A stretch of DNA of 64,000 bases. It comes from Sander lucioperca (lineage: Eukaryota; Chordata; Actinopteri; Perciformes; Percidae). Shown here in pieces: positions 42,701-55,861 of this stretch. Below the pieces are notes generated by a model. The model was not told the DNA's origin. It did no database searches and was given only the letters and a program-made list of their open reading frames with translations. Within the stretch, counting starts at the first letter, position 1. Each line of letters opens with the position of its first letter. The stretch lies in NCBI RefSeq assembly GCF_008315115.2, contig NC_050190.1, forward strand, positions 7,402,321 to 7,466,320, written 5' to 3'. A program made the translations under genes and the position numbers.

Positions 42701-45700
42701 TGTTTACAGCCTCGGTGGTGGGACCTTCCTGGGCCTGTGTTGCCTGCTGACTGGCTGCTCTACTTTCGAGGAAGCTCTAGAAATGGCTTCTCAAGGGGAG
42801 AGCACCCGAGTGGACAAGCTGGTTCGGGACATCTATGGAGGAGACTATGAGAGGTTTGGACTGCCAGGCTGGGCTGTAGCCTCAAGGTGCGGTTTACAGC
42901 AGCTTTTCTTTTCTTTCCTTTTCCTTTCTTTTTACTGTGGGTCACAAGCCTGCTTTAATGAAACGGGGAAACCAAGAGAGTGCAAAATGTACTCGGGTTC
43001 CTATCCCAGGGTGAAAACAAGAAGCCTCGATTTCAATTTGATAACTCATGAGCAAGATGTTTTCATCCACGGGTAGAATATCCAGTGAATACTAGGGGTG
43101 TGAATCTTCACTGGTCTCACGATTCAATTTGATTACGATTATCATGTCAATGAATCGATTCGATATCACGATGCGTCACGATGCGTCATCTCCTCAACTG
43201 TGTTGGGCAAGTTACTTCTAAAATGTAATACATTATAGATTACTAGTTACTGTCATTTGAGAGTAATTAGTTATATGATATATTAGTCTCTGAATTGTAA
43301 TGCTTTACACTACTTTTGCATTACTTTTGAGTTGTAGATATAGGCTATGACTTGGCAGGTAGTTTGTGAATTTCACCACGGGATCAATAAAGTCTCCTCT
43401 TTATCCACTTTAATACATCATTGATTATACATAATATTTTGTATAATGTGAATATGCAAAGTAGCTAAAGCTATAAAATAAATAGTAAAGTAAAACGTAC
43501 AATAAGCCTATTTGACTTTGAATTGTGGTGGAGTGATAGTATAAAGTAGGAGAAAATGAAAATACTTAATTAAAAGTACCATACAGTTGTATTGAAGTAC
43601 GGCATAGTTACTTCCCACGGCTGATAAAATGCAATGATATTTACGTGTAACAAGCCTAAACATTAATTCCCGACATGTTTCTATCTGTTAGCAGCTCCGA
43701 CACACGGCTGTCCGCGCTGACGTACCGTCACCTGTTGGGACACAGATGTTGTCCATACCGTCTCTGGTTCTGGCTCTGACCACGGGAACAGAGACGGGAC
43801 AGCACCTCGCATCAACGCAGCGTAAAAAATAATGTCCATCTCACAAATGTCAACCATCTCAACCACTGAATACAGCAACAGGAAATAACATTCACGGCTT
43901 GTTTTCTTCTGAAGAAATGTTTTGCGGTGTTGGTGAATACTTCAAAAAACATATATCACGATTCTCTGCCATGATTTTTTTTTTTTTCTCACGAAGTGTA
44001 ATGTTTATTGCACACATGAACCATGACAATAGGTTTTTTTTGGACCTATAGCACATTGCGCATCACCACAAGCCTGTAAACATAGAGGCTTCAATGAATA
44101 AAGAAAATAAAGTACATACTAGCCATTTAAGTACAGTAGGCTGCCAAATATAGTGACATATAACACATTGAACTAAATATGGCCCTGATACAGGCTCTAT
44201 CTGAACTCCTTGAACACGTCTTTACATAATTAAAACAAACAAAAACAAAAAAATGTTTATTAAATCGCGAACAGGGGTGAATTGAGATCGCACAAACGAC
44301 TTGTCGTTCAGGCCTAACGATAAGAGTATTCAAATATTTGATACTCTTAAAAAAAGCCACTTCCTGAATGTAGCGGAGTCTGAACACAGCAGACAAAAGA
44401 GAGAAACAAAAAAAGCAGTGACCGGAAAATAAACGAGTAACATTAGGCAATAATGGATTATGGTCTGTCACTGCATCGATGCAGAATCGCCCAGGTCCGC
44501 ATCGCAATGCGTTGATGCTGTTGTTCATTTCAACACCCTTAGTGAATACTAAAATCTACCTCCCAGTTTCAATACGTGTAGATTCCAAATATGTTTCAAG
44601 AAAAGGGAAAAAAAGAATTTGGCTGTACACTTGGCTCTATGATGCATTTGATCATCATCTAAAATGGCCCGTGTTTTGATTTGATAGTTTTGGCAACATG
44701 ATGTCCAAAGACAAGAGGGAGTCGGTGTCCAAAGAGGACCTGGCCAGGGCAACACTGGTCACCATCACCAACAACATCGGCTCCATCACCAGGATGTGTG
44801 CTCTCAACGAGGTCAGTACATTGAATGAGTTGCTGTAGTGGCTGCATAATATTTTATTGGCATCTGTGTTCTACTGGCAAAAATAAATAAATATCCAAAG
44901 TAGATGGATGGTGGTCGAGATACAATAGCAAGGAAAGAGTCTGAATTCTGGTACGGGGACAACGCTGTTATAAAATACATTTAAAAAAAAAAAAAAAAAA
45001 AACTTTAGATGAACGTGTCTGTGGAAAAATCCGTGTCCTGCTGGCCATTTCCTCTTTGCGTTCAGCCTCTTTACGGTGCTGCCTTGTGGCGTCATGATCA
45101 AGCAGCATTGTACAGGGCTATGAAGGCGTAGAGGAGGTAAACCGCATTACCCATGTGTCTTTCAACGCCCAAAGCAGCAGGTGTTCAACTCAAAAACCAG
45201 TTAAAGACACAAACCAGCAATAACGAATATGTAGGTTTTTTTTTTTATTTTTTTTATTTAGCCGTCAAAGTAGAATGTTTCAAATACACAGCCTTATTCA
45301 GTTGTTAAATATATGTATTTATTTTAGGGCTGGGCAATATATCGATATTATATCGTAATATGAGACTAGATATCGTCTTAGATTTTGGATATCGTGATAT
45401 GACATAAGTGTCTTTTACTGGTGTTAAAGGCTGCATTACAGTAAAGTGATGTACTTTTCTGAACTTACCAGACTGTTGTAGCTGTTCTATTATCTGCCTT
45501 TTCCCCTTTTAGACATTATGTCCACATTACTGATGATTATTTATCTAAAATCTAAGTGTGAAGATATTTTGTTAAAGCACCAATTGTCAACCCTAGAATA
45601 TCGCCGCAATATCGATGTATCGAGGTATTTGGTCAAGAATATCGTGATATTACTTTTCTCCCTATCGCCCAGCCCTAATTTATTTACAGTTAAGTTTTTA

Positions 45701-46453
45701 AAAACAACAAATGTTGACCAAAATGCATTACAGATAAAGACGCAGCTAAATAATTTAAATGAATAAGAAGGGAAATTGTAAGTATCTTGGGAGAGAATTG
45801 CATTAAATAATATAGGCATAACAGTTTTATGTCAATATGATTTATTAGTTGAGTTAAGAAAATGAAGAGTATAATTTACTCCCTTATTTGGGTAAAATTA
45901 CTTTTTTTGCTTCTACTACTACTGTGACTAATTGTGTTGTGACGGTAATAAGTAATATCATGTAAGTAAATAAATATTGCGAATAAGTAATATCATTATC
46001 AGCATTGTAGGAGAAAGGCTTTCAGCAATCAGACTGCTCAACTGAAATTTGCAGTTGTATTACTGCCTCACAAATATCACAGTTTAACACACGGATAATA
46101 TTTGTCATTTGTGTTTTTATACTGTTTTGAGATAATACACTTATTGCCCTAATAATTGTATCCCCGTTCTGTCATTACAAAGAACATAGAGAGAGTGGTG
46201 TTTGTGGGTAACTTCCTGAGAGTGAACACACTCTCTATGAAGCTGCTGGCCTACGCCATGGACTACTGGTCTAAAGGACAGCTCAAGGCACTCTTCCTAC
46301 AGCATGAGGTAAATAACTCGACCCCTTATTGACCTCAAATGTGGTTTATTGCGTTGATGGGCTCAATGATTTCTAACTCGATGTTCTTTTCTGTTTTTGT
46401 AGGGTTACTTCGGAGCGGTTGGAGCGCTGTTGGAGCTCCTGCATCCGTCCTAA
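39719..46453 (+). CDS. pank2: Pantothenate kinase 2
   Basis: There are seven coding exons: 39719-39932, 40439-40791, 41270-41523, 42710-42886, 44688-44811, 46183-46308 and 46403-46453 (432 aa, all phases consistent). PANK phosphorylates pantothenate with ATP, the first and rate-limiting step of coenzyme A synthesis, and is feedback-inhibited by acyl-CoA. The core starts FPWFGMDIGG (residues 73-82; ATP-binding acidic Asp79). KFEADF holds Glu184, the likely catalytic glutamate (Glu138 in PANK3 as recalled). NYKRVTGTS (266-274) carries the acetyl-CoA-contacting arginine. LVTITNNIGS and VVFVGNFLR follow, and the C-terminus is GYFGAVGALLELL. FPTHDLPAFLQMGR, LPGWAVAS and an N-terminal junction resembling human PANK2 favour PANK2 over PANK1/3. 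The intron-5 mir-103 and the mavs neighbour agree. The N-terminal 72 residues are acidic at the start, unlike the long human mitochondrial leader. Confidence 0.93.
43093..44541. mobile_element. hAT-type element in intron 4 of pank2
   Basis: The ends TAGGGGTGTGAATC and TTCAACACCCTTA are flanked by the 8-bp duplication GTGAATAC (43085-43092 and 44542-44549). It belongs to the same family as 19348-20408. It contains an AAGTAC-rich repeat (about 43200-43625) and a GGGATCAATAAAG LINE-like tail near 43380. No intact transposase frame was seen. Confidence 0.85.
45051..45134 (+). ncRNA. mir103: mir-103 precursor in pank2 intron 5
   Basis: The 3' arm at 45101-45123 is exactly mature miR-103 (AGCAGCATTGTAC, then AGGGCTATGA). 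The final GA rather than CA separates it from miR-107. The 5' arm (about 45064-45086, CTCTTTACGGTGCTGCCTTG) pairs with it across a loop near 45087-45100, and outer bases CCTCT/AGAGG (45051-45055, 45130-45134) extend the stem. In vertebrates miR-103/107 genes sit in the fifth intron of PANK genes; the same intron is occupied here. It is processed from the pank2 primary transcript, and its known targets link it to lipid and CoA metabolism. Confidence 0.95.
45325..45677. mobile_element. hAT MITE in pank2 intron 5
   Basis: This 353-bp element has inverted ends TAGGGCTGGGCAATAT and CTATCGCCCAGCCCTA. It is flanked by a perfect 8-bp target duplication ATTTATTT (45317-45324 and 45678-45685). ATATCGATAT-type words line both arms. 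It begins 190 bp after mir-103. Confidence 0.9.
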
Positions 46454-48640
46454 TCTGTCTGAACTACATTCAAAGAAGTTCTCGTCAATCTGCTGCAAAG
46501 ACCATTAGCACTTTAGACTGTCCATAATTAATTCCACAAAGGGATGTTATGCCAGCCACCAGCCAGTTACTGGTAAATTTTGGTTGTGGCAGGAACATTG
46601 TTAAACATTTGGAGGTCCTATTATGTTCTCAGAAATCAAGCTGGTTTGAAAAATGGTGAAAGTAGCTACTAAATTGTCATTCACATCTGCTGTTGTGGGC
46701 AGCAGATATGCGCCCGTTTCCTTCCCTGACCAAAGTGTTATGCAGCAATGTTGGAAAAAGTAATTGTTTGCAGGAACCCGCCAGGTTTGGTCTGAAAACA
46801 TCTTAACACTACTTGGGTAGCAGGTGGATGGGAGTTTGTGTAGTGTATGAGCTTATATGATGGGTGGTACAACTTAAAAATAATCACAGGAAAGATTTGA
46901 CTAGAAAAGCATCATTCATCATTGTTTATTTCCTGAATATGTTGATTGATTATTAGTGTATAAAATGTCTGATAATAGCTAAAAAAAAAAAAGAAATGCC
47001 TGACTTAAGATTCCGGAACCAAAGATGACTTCTTTCAAATGCATGTTTTGTGATTCTAAACCCAAAGATATTCAGTTTAATATCATATAAGACAAATAAA
47101 TGCAAACAATCCTCATATTTCAGAAGCTAGAAGCAGTAAAAAGGATGCAATTATCATGTTGCAGATAGATTTTCTGTCTATCAATCCACTAATGCTTTCA
47201 ACTGTACACACCTGCAGTTCTAAATAACATCTTGTGAAAGTCATAGGATGATATCTTGAGAGTTGAGATGATTTAACTCCCAAATAAAAAGGAACCAATT
47301 TAGCTGTTGAACATATTGTCGTGATAGTACTCCCACCCATCTGATACTCTTAGTAAACTGGAACCCCACCCCCACTGAAAAGCATTTAAACCACGTATTA
47401 TTAGTGTTGTATCATCCTTGAGCATTTACTTCTCACTAATTGAATGTCAAATGCTTGTATGATTGAAACAAGCAGGTTTCCCTCACTGGATGATGACTCC
47501 CATTTAAACTTGCATTTCAGTCTTTCTTAATTGACACCATAATTGTTAAAAATGCACCAAAAGTCACCATTATTATTTTTTTTAATGGAAACATTCACTG
47601 TTACTGTTCTAGAGGTCTTAATGTTTGTAAAGTTTATGAACCCAATTGTTTACTCCAAGCTGTGTTTTTGCAACACTGCTGGTATTGGAAAATCTGTACA
47701 ATCAGTTCTGGGGTTAGTGAGACTGGACTGTATAGTATGATTGATAAATTCAGGTCCCTTTCTAACCCCAAACCTCTGCCCTGCTGAAGTGCCCTTGAGC
47801 CACTGCAACCCTCTCCTTGTAGAGGAAAATCAGAGCAAGTGAAAAGATAGATATTGATAAATATGATATAATATATAGTATATATAATATTAAGGTAAAA
47901 TTAGGGCATTATATTCCCCAGATTCACTAAAAAAACGTATTTAAATGCATAAACGTTATGCATCCCTCCAATGGAGGTTTAAGGTCCTGCGACCCCAAAC
48001 TATTTCTGTCTGTACTTAAATATTAATGTTTTGAGTTCAATGTACGTTTTGGTCAGGCTTCCTGACGCTCGTGTTTCTAGAGGCATTTAGCAAGGTAGAA
48101 CTTGAAATATTTTCAACCATGTGTCTCTGATGTGTGTTTGATGAGTTATTTGTCCTATCATTTCATTTAATGGTCATCCGTCCCATTTTAATGTCATCTG
48201 TTAGTCCAGTAATCGGTCCGTCAGTGGATTACAGGGACCATTATAAATCAGCTACCCAATGAAGAGATCTGACTCCCAAAACAGTTGTAAATTTAGTGCA
48301 CACAGTTTTTTTTCAGCTGTCAGTTACTTGATATAATGTATCAAAGTTCTATATACAGTAAGTTGATTTAAAAAAAAAAGTGCCTGTCATGTTTTTGTAT
48401 AGAATACAATAATGTGCTCAGCAATGTGAATTAAAATGAGGCAAAACGTGTCTAATTCCATAGGTTTCCTCTTTTGTTTGCTTGTCACGTTACATTTCAA
48501 TAAAAATTACTTTTTTTTTGTAACAGAGTCATTACAAATGTCTTGTGTTGTCCCTATTAAATACGAACTTTTCATAACTTTGTGACAACTTGCGATGCTT
48601 TTGTTAGAGCTTTTAAAGAAACGTTTATTTGCTTTCTTTC
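46454..48640. other. pank2 3' UTR and downstream DNA
   Basis: After the stop codon at 46453 there is no further coding signal. The sequence is AT-rich unique DNA. The strongest polyadenylation signal is AATAAA at 48499-48504, followed by a T tract; a weaker AATAAA lies near 47095. If the distal signal is used the 3' UTR would be about 2 kb. Confidence 0.4.
48499..48504 (+). promoter_or_regulatory. pank2: Candidate distal pank2 polyadenylation signal
   Basis: AATAAA follows ATTTC and precedes a T/G-rich element (TTTTTTTTTGTAACAG). It is the last strong signal before repeat-rich intergenic DNA. Confidence 0.35.
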
Positions 48641-48644
48641 CCAA

Positions 48645-49135
48645 TGGTGGAAGAGCAATACCACAGTGTAAAAGTACTGTCTTATAAGTAAAAGCCCTGC
48701 ATCCAAAATTGTACTCTTGTGAAAATACATAAGTAAGCAGTATTAGCATCCAAATATACTGTGTAAGTACTCATTATGCAGAGTGGCCAATTGCTGCATA
48801 ATTGAATTATATTTATTGATATGTGTGTACATATATGTACATTACTTAATGTTGCATCTTGTAAATATTTGTATTATAGTGCCAGGTAGCAGTCAAGTCT
48901 TATCTTTATCCATTATAATAAATATTAATTTGATTATATTTTGTATTATTAATCTGAATCTGCAAAGTAACGAAAAGTATCAAATAAATGTAAGTACAGT
49001 ATTTGATTCTTAATGTTGTGGAGTAGAAGTATAAAGTAGTAGAAAGTGAAAATATTCAAGTCAAGTACAAGTACCTCAAAATTGTACTTAAGTACAGTAC
49101 TTGAGTAAATGCACTATTTACTTTCCAACACTATG
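48645..49135. repeat. Dispersed AAGTAC-rich repeat, copy 5
   Basis: It runs from CAATGGTGGAAGAGCAATACC to AAGTACAGTACTTGAGTAAATGC with AAGTAC words at both ends. It is in the same family as 10030, 14945, 29085 and 43200. Confidence 0.6.
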
Positions 49136-49754
49136 GTAACCATACAGACATGAGAGTCATATCTCATCTGTAAAGAGGCGACGCGGGAATGAACTTTATG
49201 CAAATGAGGGAGAAGTTCACCTGAAAACCGCGTAGTGATTTGCCGAAAACCGACCATAAAGTGTCGTAGTTTGACAAGACCCTCACCCTCAGTGTTTACC
49301 TTCGGTTAATGTTTCGGGCAGAAGGTTTTTTGTTGTACCTTATTTCGCTCTTTTTTTGTGTTCCATAGTAACAGATACAAACAAAAACGAAGTATTGCTT
49401 GGAACAACGTCACGTAAATTATGGGAGAAAGCGCAGTTCGCTTTGCACAATATTTGCTAATTAGCAAGCTAACTTTCGCTAGCTTGCCAGCGCTAAGCCC
49501 ACCGCTTTACGTCGAGCAACAAGTTTCGGAGGCGATATTGCGCGAAAAATAAGCATAATGTGTTATGTCCCAAAAGAAAGTCGAATTATTCTTTTAAGTT
49601 GAAGGTTAAATTAAAGAGCAAACTTTTCTCTTTTTGAAGCTATGGTTTATGGGCTGCATATTTGGTAAGATATTTCTGCTGTTTTCACCTCATGGTTATT
49701 TAGGTTAACGTTAGTCACCTTATCTAAACTGCAGGTCAATGTGATGACATTGTA

Positions 49755-49882
<128 letters not shown>

Positions 49883-50301
49883 TTTTTTGGAATACATATA
49901 TACATTATGTATGATTTTTTTTTCTTCCAAGAAGCTTATTTGCAGCTATTTTCCGGTTGTAAATCTTTTGCGGACACGCTGCACTCGTCAGGCACGTAGC
50001 CTGCGTGTGAAATAAGTGAAATTCACGTTTTTTGGGGATATGCAACAGAGGACCGCCTGTTACAGAACCATCCATGAAAGAGTTAGTGTCTTTTCAGGGA
50101 ATAAATCCAGCCCACTTCAGTCTTGCAGCCTCTTCCTCCTCCGCCTCAGTGAGGACTGCACAGCTGGCAATTTACAGTCAGTATCGCTGTAAGGAGTAAT
50201 TGGGTGCTAGGTGGACTACTGCCCCGCAAATTGGACCCGTGTTTGGAGGAAAAAATGAATTAGCACAAGTACTGGGATATTTATTCATCTTCTGTCTTTA
50301 G

Positions 50302-50397
50302 GGGTTCCGTTTATGAACTTCTGGATCACCAAGATTGAAGACCCAGCTCCCCTCTTCTCTCCACGGGACCGTTATAACCTCACACTGGAAACATAAG
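50302..50397 (+). other. loxl3: Candidate loxl3 5' noncoding exon
   Basis: A pyrimidine-rich acceptor (CATCTTCTGTCTTTAG) precedes this block and a donor AAG|GTAAGG follows it. It carries a closed 27-codon upstream frame beginning MNFWITK and ending at TAA next to the donor. The next coding exon, with its own acceptor, starts at 55862, so a spliced 5' UTR is expected. Assignment rests on splice-site appearance and position only. Confidence 0.35.
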
Positions 50398-50399
50398 GT

Positions 50400-53300
50400 A
50401 AGGCAGATTAGTTTGAGTTTAAAATCAACAGCAAAACTCAAAAACAAGCTACATTTAATATACTCATAGTCTGGGTATTAAAAGTACACGTCATATGTTG
50501 TATTTCGGCACTGGTTTGATAACTGTGAGGCAGCATTGTGCTTTTAAAGTTGCTTCATACTAATTCAAGCCCCATTCATAAAGTCTATACTAGTAAAACA
50601 AACGCTTTCACTTTAAGGATACAGTATTTTAATAGGTGGAAAAATGTGAGGAATGCTGCAACAGGAAACAAAATGTTTCCCCAAAGCCAAATATTGACTA
50701 AAATAGTCTGTATTGGCAGGAATCCCTGCTGCCAAATATCTGGTGGTAATGTGTAAAATAAGTACAACTTTCTAATAAGGCACATTCATAAAGGGTAAAT
50801 AGGTTGTAGCTATATAATAATGTAAGTAATGTATTATAATGCTTTATAGATCAGTTGTACACCATACATTTGGATTGTAAAATCCTTTGTGATAGTGTTT
50901 TCTATTTGCTCACCAATGTTCATAATGCAGTAATAAATCCTCACTTTCTGATAAGCCTTCAAGCCTCCACTTTTAAATGTTTATAAATTGTTAATAAATG
51001 GATTTTGTCCAGATGCTCTGCAGCTGTTTTCCAGATAGGTGTTGAAGTGGTGCATAGGTTGGGTTTTTCTGATGTCTTAAGGTTTCTGTTGAGTAAAGAT
51101 TACATGCCGATGTTATGGATTTGCATCTTTACAAAACAGGTGGACAAGAAAGCCTACACACCATAATTGCACTTTCTTAGAATTTCTAGGAAATGTTTGG
51201 ACCACCACCACATGGTTCCATTTTGAGCAACTGTGGTTATATTGTTGTGGATTTTCTTAGGCCGATTTGTTGAATGAAAGAATCTTCAGGGAGACTGGAT
51301 AGTGTAATAATAAGATTATTTTCTGCAGAAAAATGACTGACCTGACTTCTTGTAACCTCCTTCCTGAAACATATCTTATCTCCCAGTGTCCATCTATAAT
51401 GCAGTTTCTAACATCATCCGTTCACACCCTTTGATGTGGCTCATGTGTACTGGTTTATGTGTAAAAGTTTCACAAAGTTCCTCTAAAGGTCAACAAGCTG
51501 CAACAAGGCAGGAAAACATTATCTGTTGCCCAGGGAGCTTTTACTCCCAGTTTAACAAAAGCACAACAAGGTACAGACCTCTGGTAGTGATTAGCAAACC
51601 GATTCAGGCTCTGTTGTTTGTTTTGGTGGGAATGTGTGCATGCAGTGTCTCAGGATAAGACTTTGTGGTGACCAAAAGTGTTCTGTACGTTGAGGCAAAG
51701 AGTCACGCTGATCCCCGGAGAACTGCTGCTGTTGCTGCTGGTTGATTTGAGCCTTTCACAAGACCTGATCCATGAGCACATTGGTATGGAGAGTCCCTGC
51801 TTCAGTGAGAGGCGAGAGAGTTCAATGTGTGAGCGAGAGATTGGGTTGGTTTGAATTAAAGTTGGACTGATGCATAAGCACATTAAAATCAGATACTTGC
51901 CAGGTTGTGTGACCTAATGTGATGAAGGTTTCCTTTAACAAAAGTGACAACATCAAAAACAGTTTAATTTATTTAATTAATGTCCCACTTGTTATTTCTG
52001 TTAATTAGTTTTTTAAAGGCCGAAGGTTCCCTTTCCGCTGAGTGGTTGCAGGGGTGTCAGTCTCCCTCACAGGATCATTCCAGTTCATTCAACTTAGGTC
52101 TTATTTTTTTGTAGTTTTGGCTATCATCTCTATCAGTTATGATAACATTGTACTTAACAAAATATTGCTAAGATCATGACATGGTGACGTTGCTGCAATG
52201 AAGTCACACAAGAGGTCAGATGATCAGACAGCTTGGTAATAATCCCTCATTGCACAGGAACACTGTGTAAGCAGGGATAGCAGGAAGTCGCTCTGTAAAC
52301 TGTAGTGGATGTTTATAACAGGGTAAAAAATATTATCATAGGTCCAACTAGTAAAGCTAAACTGGTACAACATTCACTTAGTAATTTCCTACATTTCCCA
52401 GGATTCCATTTATACACCCACAGAGAGGGGACGTGCACTTGTTGCTACCAGTCGGAATGGGAGATGGCTGATTTAAAAACAAAGTCAAAGATTGTATATT
52501 TCCTCCTCACTCATTCTTTGAGATATCTTGTAGATGTGTTTGCGTCCTCAACTATTTGCTGATTGAGTTGTCGGAGAAATCGTTCTCACTGCCTGCATAG
52601 TAACAAAGTTCCTCCTCTTTGATTGTTGAAGATTTGTGTTAATGCGGCCGCTGCTTTTGGAGTGAAACTCTAAACTCTAAACCAGAATCTATTGCAGCAG
52701 CTGGAAATACCTGGTCATTATGTCCCAAAGTCTAGTTTGGATTTGGGCCTTCAAATGAATTATCCATCACACATCAACACCCATCATCATGGGATGTATT
52801 TGATGTATTTTTAAAGGATGAGTGATGGAAGTTTCTTCTTGTTATTTTTGTGAGTTTGTGGGGAGATTTTTCCCTTTTTTAAAGAGGCTGAAAATGAAAA
52901 ACCTATATCAACAGAATACTTCAGAATAATGTGAAATACACCTTTTTGCTCCCTTATCAGTTTCTCTCCGTGTGTTGCCTAGCGATTGGTACAGGGTGTG
53001 TTTAGCCTAGCCTAGCACAAACACTGGTAGCAATGCATATTCTCATCAAACTCCCAGTAAATATTTCCCAAAATGTTGGAGTATTCCTTTATGTTGAGTT
53101 TGGTTCAATTCTGGGTATCTTTGTATATTTTGTCCCTCATTCTCCCTGTTTGTTCCTGATCTCTACCATCAAAAAGTCAGAAATCTGTCAAAAAGCTTTA
53201 AGATACAGAATATGTATGTGGCACCACATGGCTTTCAGTTCAGACTTAGTGGCTATGTCTTTAAAAGCCCTCTGCTGACTAAAGCTTAGTGTGAATATGT

Positions 53301-53444
53301 GTGTCCTTCCATACACTGTGAAATTGGACTCAGACGACGCAGTCAGTCTCAGACATGTTTTGGAAAGGGCACCTAAAGTTTGTGGTTTCTGTACAAACAC
53401 ATCACACTACTGTATTTGTGTCTCTGTAGGAACAACCCCCCCCC

Positions 53445-53477
<33 letters not shown>

Positions 53478-54290
53478 GCTTAAAGCTAAGAAGGAGGGTA
53501 GCTGTCAATTATCAATAGCAGGCCTATGTTAGCAGTTGTACAGAAAGGTTTTGAGAGAGCAGAGTGAACATTTTGTAGGGAAAAGTTGGCTTGTTGTATC
53601 AAGAAATATGAAGAAATATTAACCTATGGTAAATGTCCTGAATTATAGTGATGTCTGCTCAATAAAAACTGGACATTAGCGAGACAAGAGTGGGGAAAAA
53701 ACACTGGACAGAAAAGCTGCAAAAAGGGACTAACATACTGTGAAAGTGCAGCTGTTAATTTCATAAATATAAACATTCATGTAACCTTTGTGCCTGATTA
53801 TCAGCCTGATCGTTTGGCTATTGAAGCCAACACTTTTTTTAAATGTTCCTGTTATTCTTCCATACATCTGAGTCAAGTAAACACTGACCAGATGGTTTGA
53901 ATCAAACTGCTGCAGCAACTTTACACGCTTACATCAATCTTACTTCCATATGCTGAGCGTATCTCAGCTCCTCTGTGTAAACCCTCTTGGTTTTAGCTAC
54001 AGCTATTTATAAAATGCATTCAGAGTATAATAAGGGCTGACCAGAGTTCCTCCAAAAGTATATTTGGGCAGACCAGAGGGACATTTGGAGGGCAACTACA
54101 TGAGAACTTGGGCTACTCAAAGTCGTCCTCATATGATTATAGCACAAAATGGTACTTAAGTGTCCCAAAATGGAACAGACTTCTACTGGTTGGAAATACA
54201 TTTACAAAAGGGGCATTTAGACACTCAACACACAAAAATAGTGACTTTCCACACCTGTTCAGAAATGTTTAGATCTAATCCATGTCTACG
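50400..54290. other. Putative loxl3 intron 1, first part
   Basis: No exon, RNA gene or sizeable repeat was recognised apart from a C/CA microsatellite at 53438-53475. Composition is AT-rich and unique-looking. Confidence 0.35.
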
Positions 54291-54296
54291 ACTGTG

Positions 54297-55469
54297 TAAA
54301 GGAATAGTTTGACATTTTGGAAAATACACTTTCTTTCTGAGAGTTTATTGAGAATATTGTCATCACTCTCATGCCTGTGTGCATATGAAGCTGGAGCCAG
54401 CAGCCGGTTAGCTTAAAGGCGTAAAATCGACGCTGTGGGTACGTACGTAGGTACGTGGAGATACAGACCCCACACGGACCCTACGCTGTAGCCTGACGAG
54501 CGCCTCTCAAAAAATGTAACTACACGTTGCGGCGACGCAGACCGCAACAACTGTGATTGGTCCATTTGGCCGTGGGTTGGTAGCATTGCATTTCCCCTTA
54601 CTCATTTCTGTGTTCTCCTTCTCAATAAACAACATGCAATCAAGGAGAGGATTAACTTTTCCTGCTACAGCTTTCCCACAGTGGTCAGAAAACACAGGGG
54701 AGACACTTTGTTTCCCCCCTGTGCCTCTGGAGTCGGAACTCGCTCCGAAGCTGATTACTGTCACTCCTCACTCGCTCTACCACACACTCCTCACGCATAC
54801 ACACATGCCGGCTCTGCTATTCTCTTAAGGCCAATTATGCTTCTGCATGTAACTACACGTACACGTTGCAGCGACGCAGAACGCAACAACTGTGATTGGT
54901 TCGTTTGGCCGTGGCTTGGTAGCATCACATTTCCCCCTTCTCATTTCCAGGTTCTCCTTCTCTGTAAACAACATGAAATCAAGGAGAGGGTTAACTTTTC
55001 CTGCTACAGAGCTCCGACCGTGCTCAGAAAGCACAGGGGAGACACTTTGTCCGTCTATGCCTGCAGAGTCGGTACTCGCTCCGATGCTAATTACCGTCAC
55101 TCTCTCACTCGCTCTACCACACACTCCTCACGCACACACACATGACGGCCCTGCTATTTTCTTAAAGAGATTGACGCAGACACCAGCGCACAAGTATAAA
55201 CTTCAGGCCACTTACGTAGGCTAGGGTAAAAGCTCTGCGTAAAGCCTCCGCAGAACCATAAATCTGCCTTAAGACTGAAAACAAAGGGAAATAAAATTCT
55301 CCTACCAGTACCCCTAAAGCTCACTGATAAAACTTTATATTATTTGCTGATTCATACAAAAACTGAAGCGTAAAAACGACATGTTGTGGTTTTATGGAAA
55401 GTAATGTGTGTCTGACTATGCAGGCAAGGGAATTAGTGTAATTCCCAAAATGTCAAACTATTCCTTTAA
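54297..55469. mobile_element. MITE interrupted by a nested, internally duplicated element
   Basis: The outer ends TAAAGGAATAGTTTGACATTTTGG and CAAAATGTCAAACTATTCCTTTAA are inverted copies of a common fish element. The GCTGGAGCCAGCAGCCGGTTAG body follows the left end and CTGAAGCGTAAAAACGACATG precedes the right end. A second element occupies about 54415-55270, starting CTTAAAGGCG and ending CATAAATCTGCCTTAAG. Inside it a segment of about 320 bp is tandemly duplicated (54517-54837 and 54849-55165), beginning AACTACACGT, with GCAACAACTGTGATTGGT in both. Confidence 0.65.
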
Positions 55470-55861
55470 TGCTCATAGTACATATTCATTTAATCATATT
55501 TCAATAAACTCTGATGTGCACTGTAAATGTGTTCATGTAGTTATTGCATACAAAGAGTTAAAGGTGGAATTGTTTAACTTATTATCTTTTAGTTGTTTGA
55601 TGATATGTTCTGGTATATTAATGTTGGTTTATCAGCTCCGGAATTAGTTTCTCATGCCCACAAGATACTTTCTGATGTGCACCAGAACCTTAGATACATA
55701 ACAGACTTGGCTGTTTGTTGCTCACCTCCTAAACTGATAATCAGAAAACCTGAATGGGCCCAATATTCAGTATTTAGATTTATAGAAAACCTGAAACAGT
55801 CTTCTCATTTAAACCTGATAGATTTGTCTTGACATTCCCTTTTTCTTTTCTTCATGTGCAG

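Noticed and set aside
39719..46453. pank1 or pank3 instead of pank2
   Set aside because: Some residues look PANK1-like (TSNTAYGKTG, ADLQLHKLDELD). However, FPTHDLPAF, LCCLLTGC, LPGWAVAS, miR-103 rather than miR-107, and mavs next door all favour pank2.
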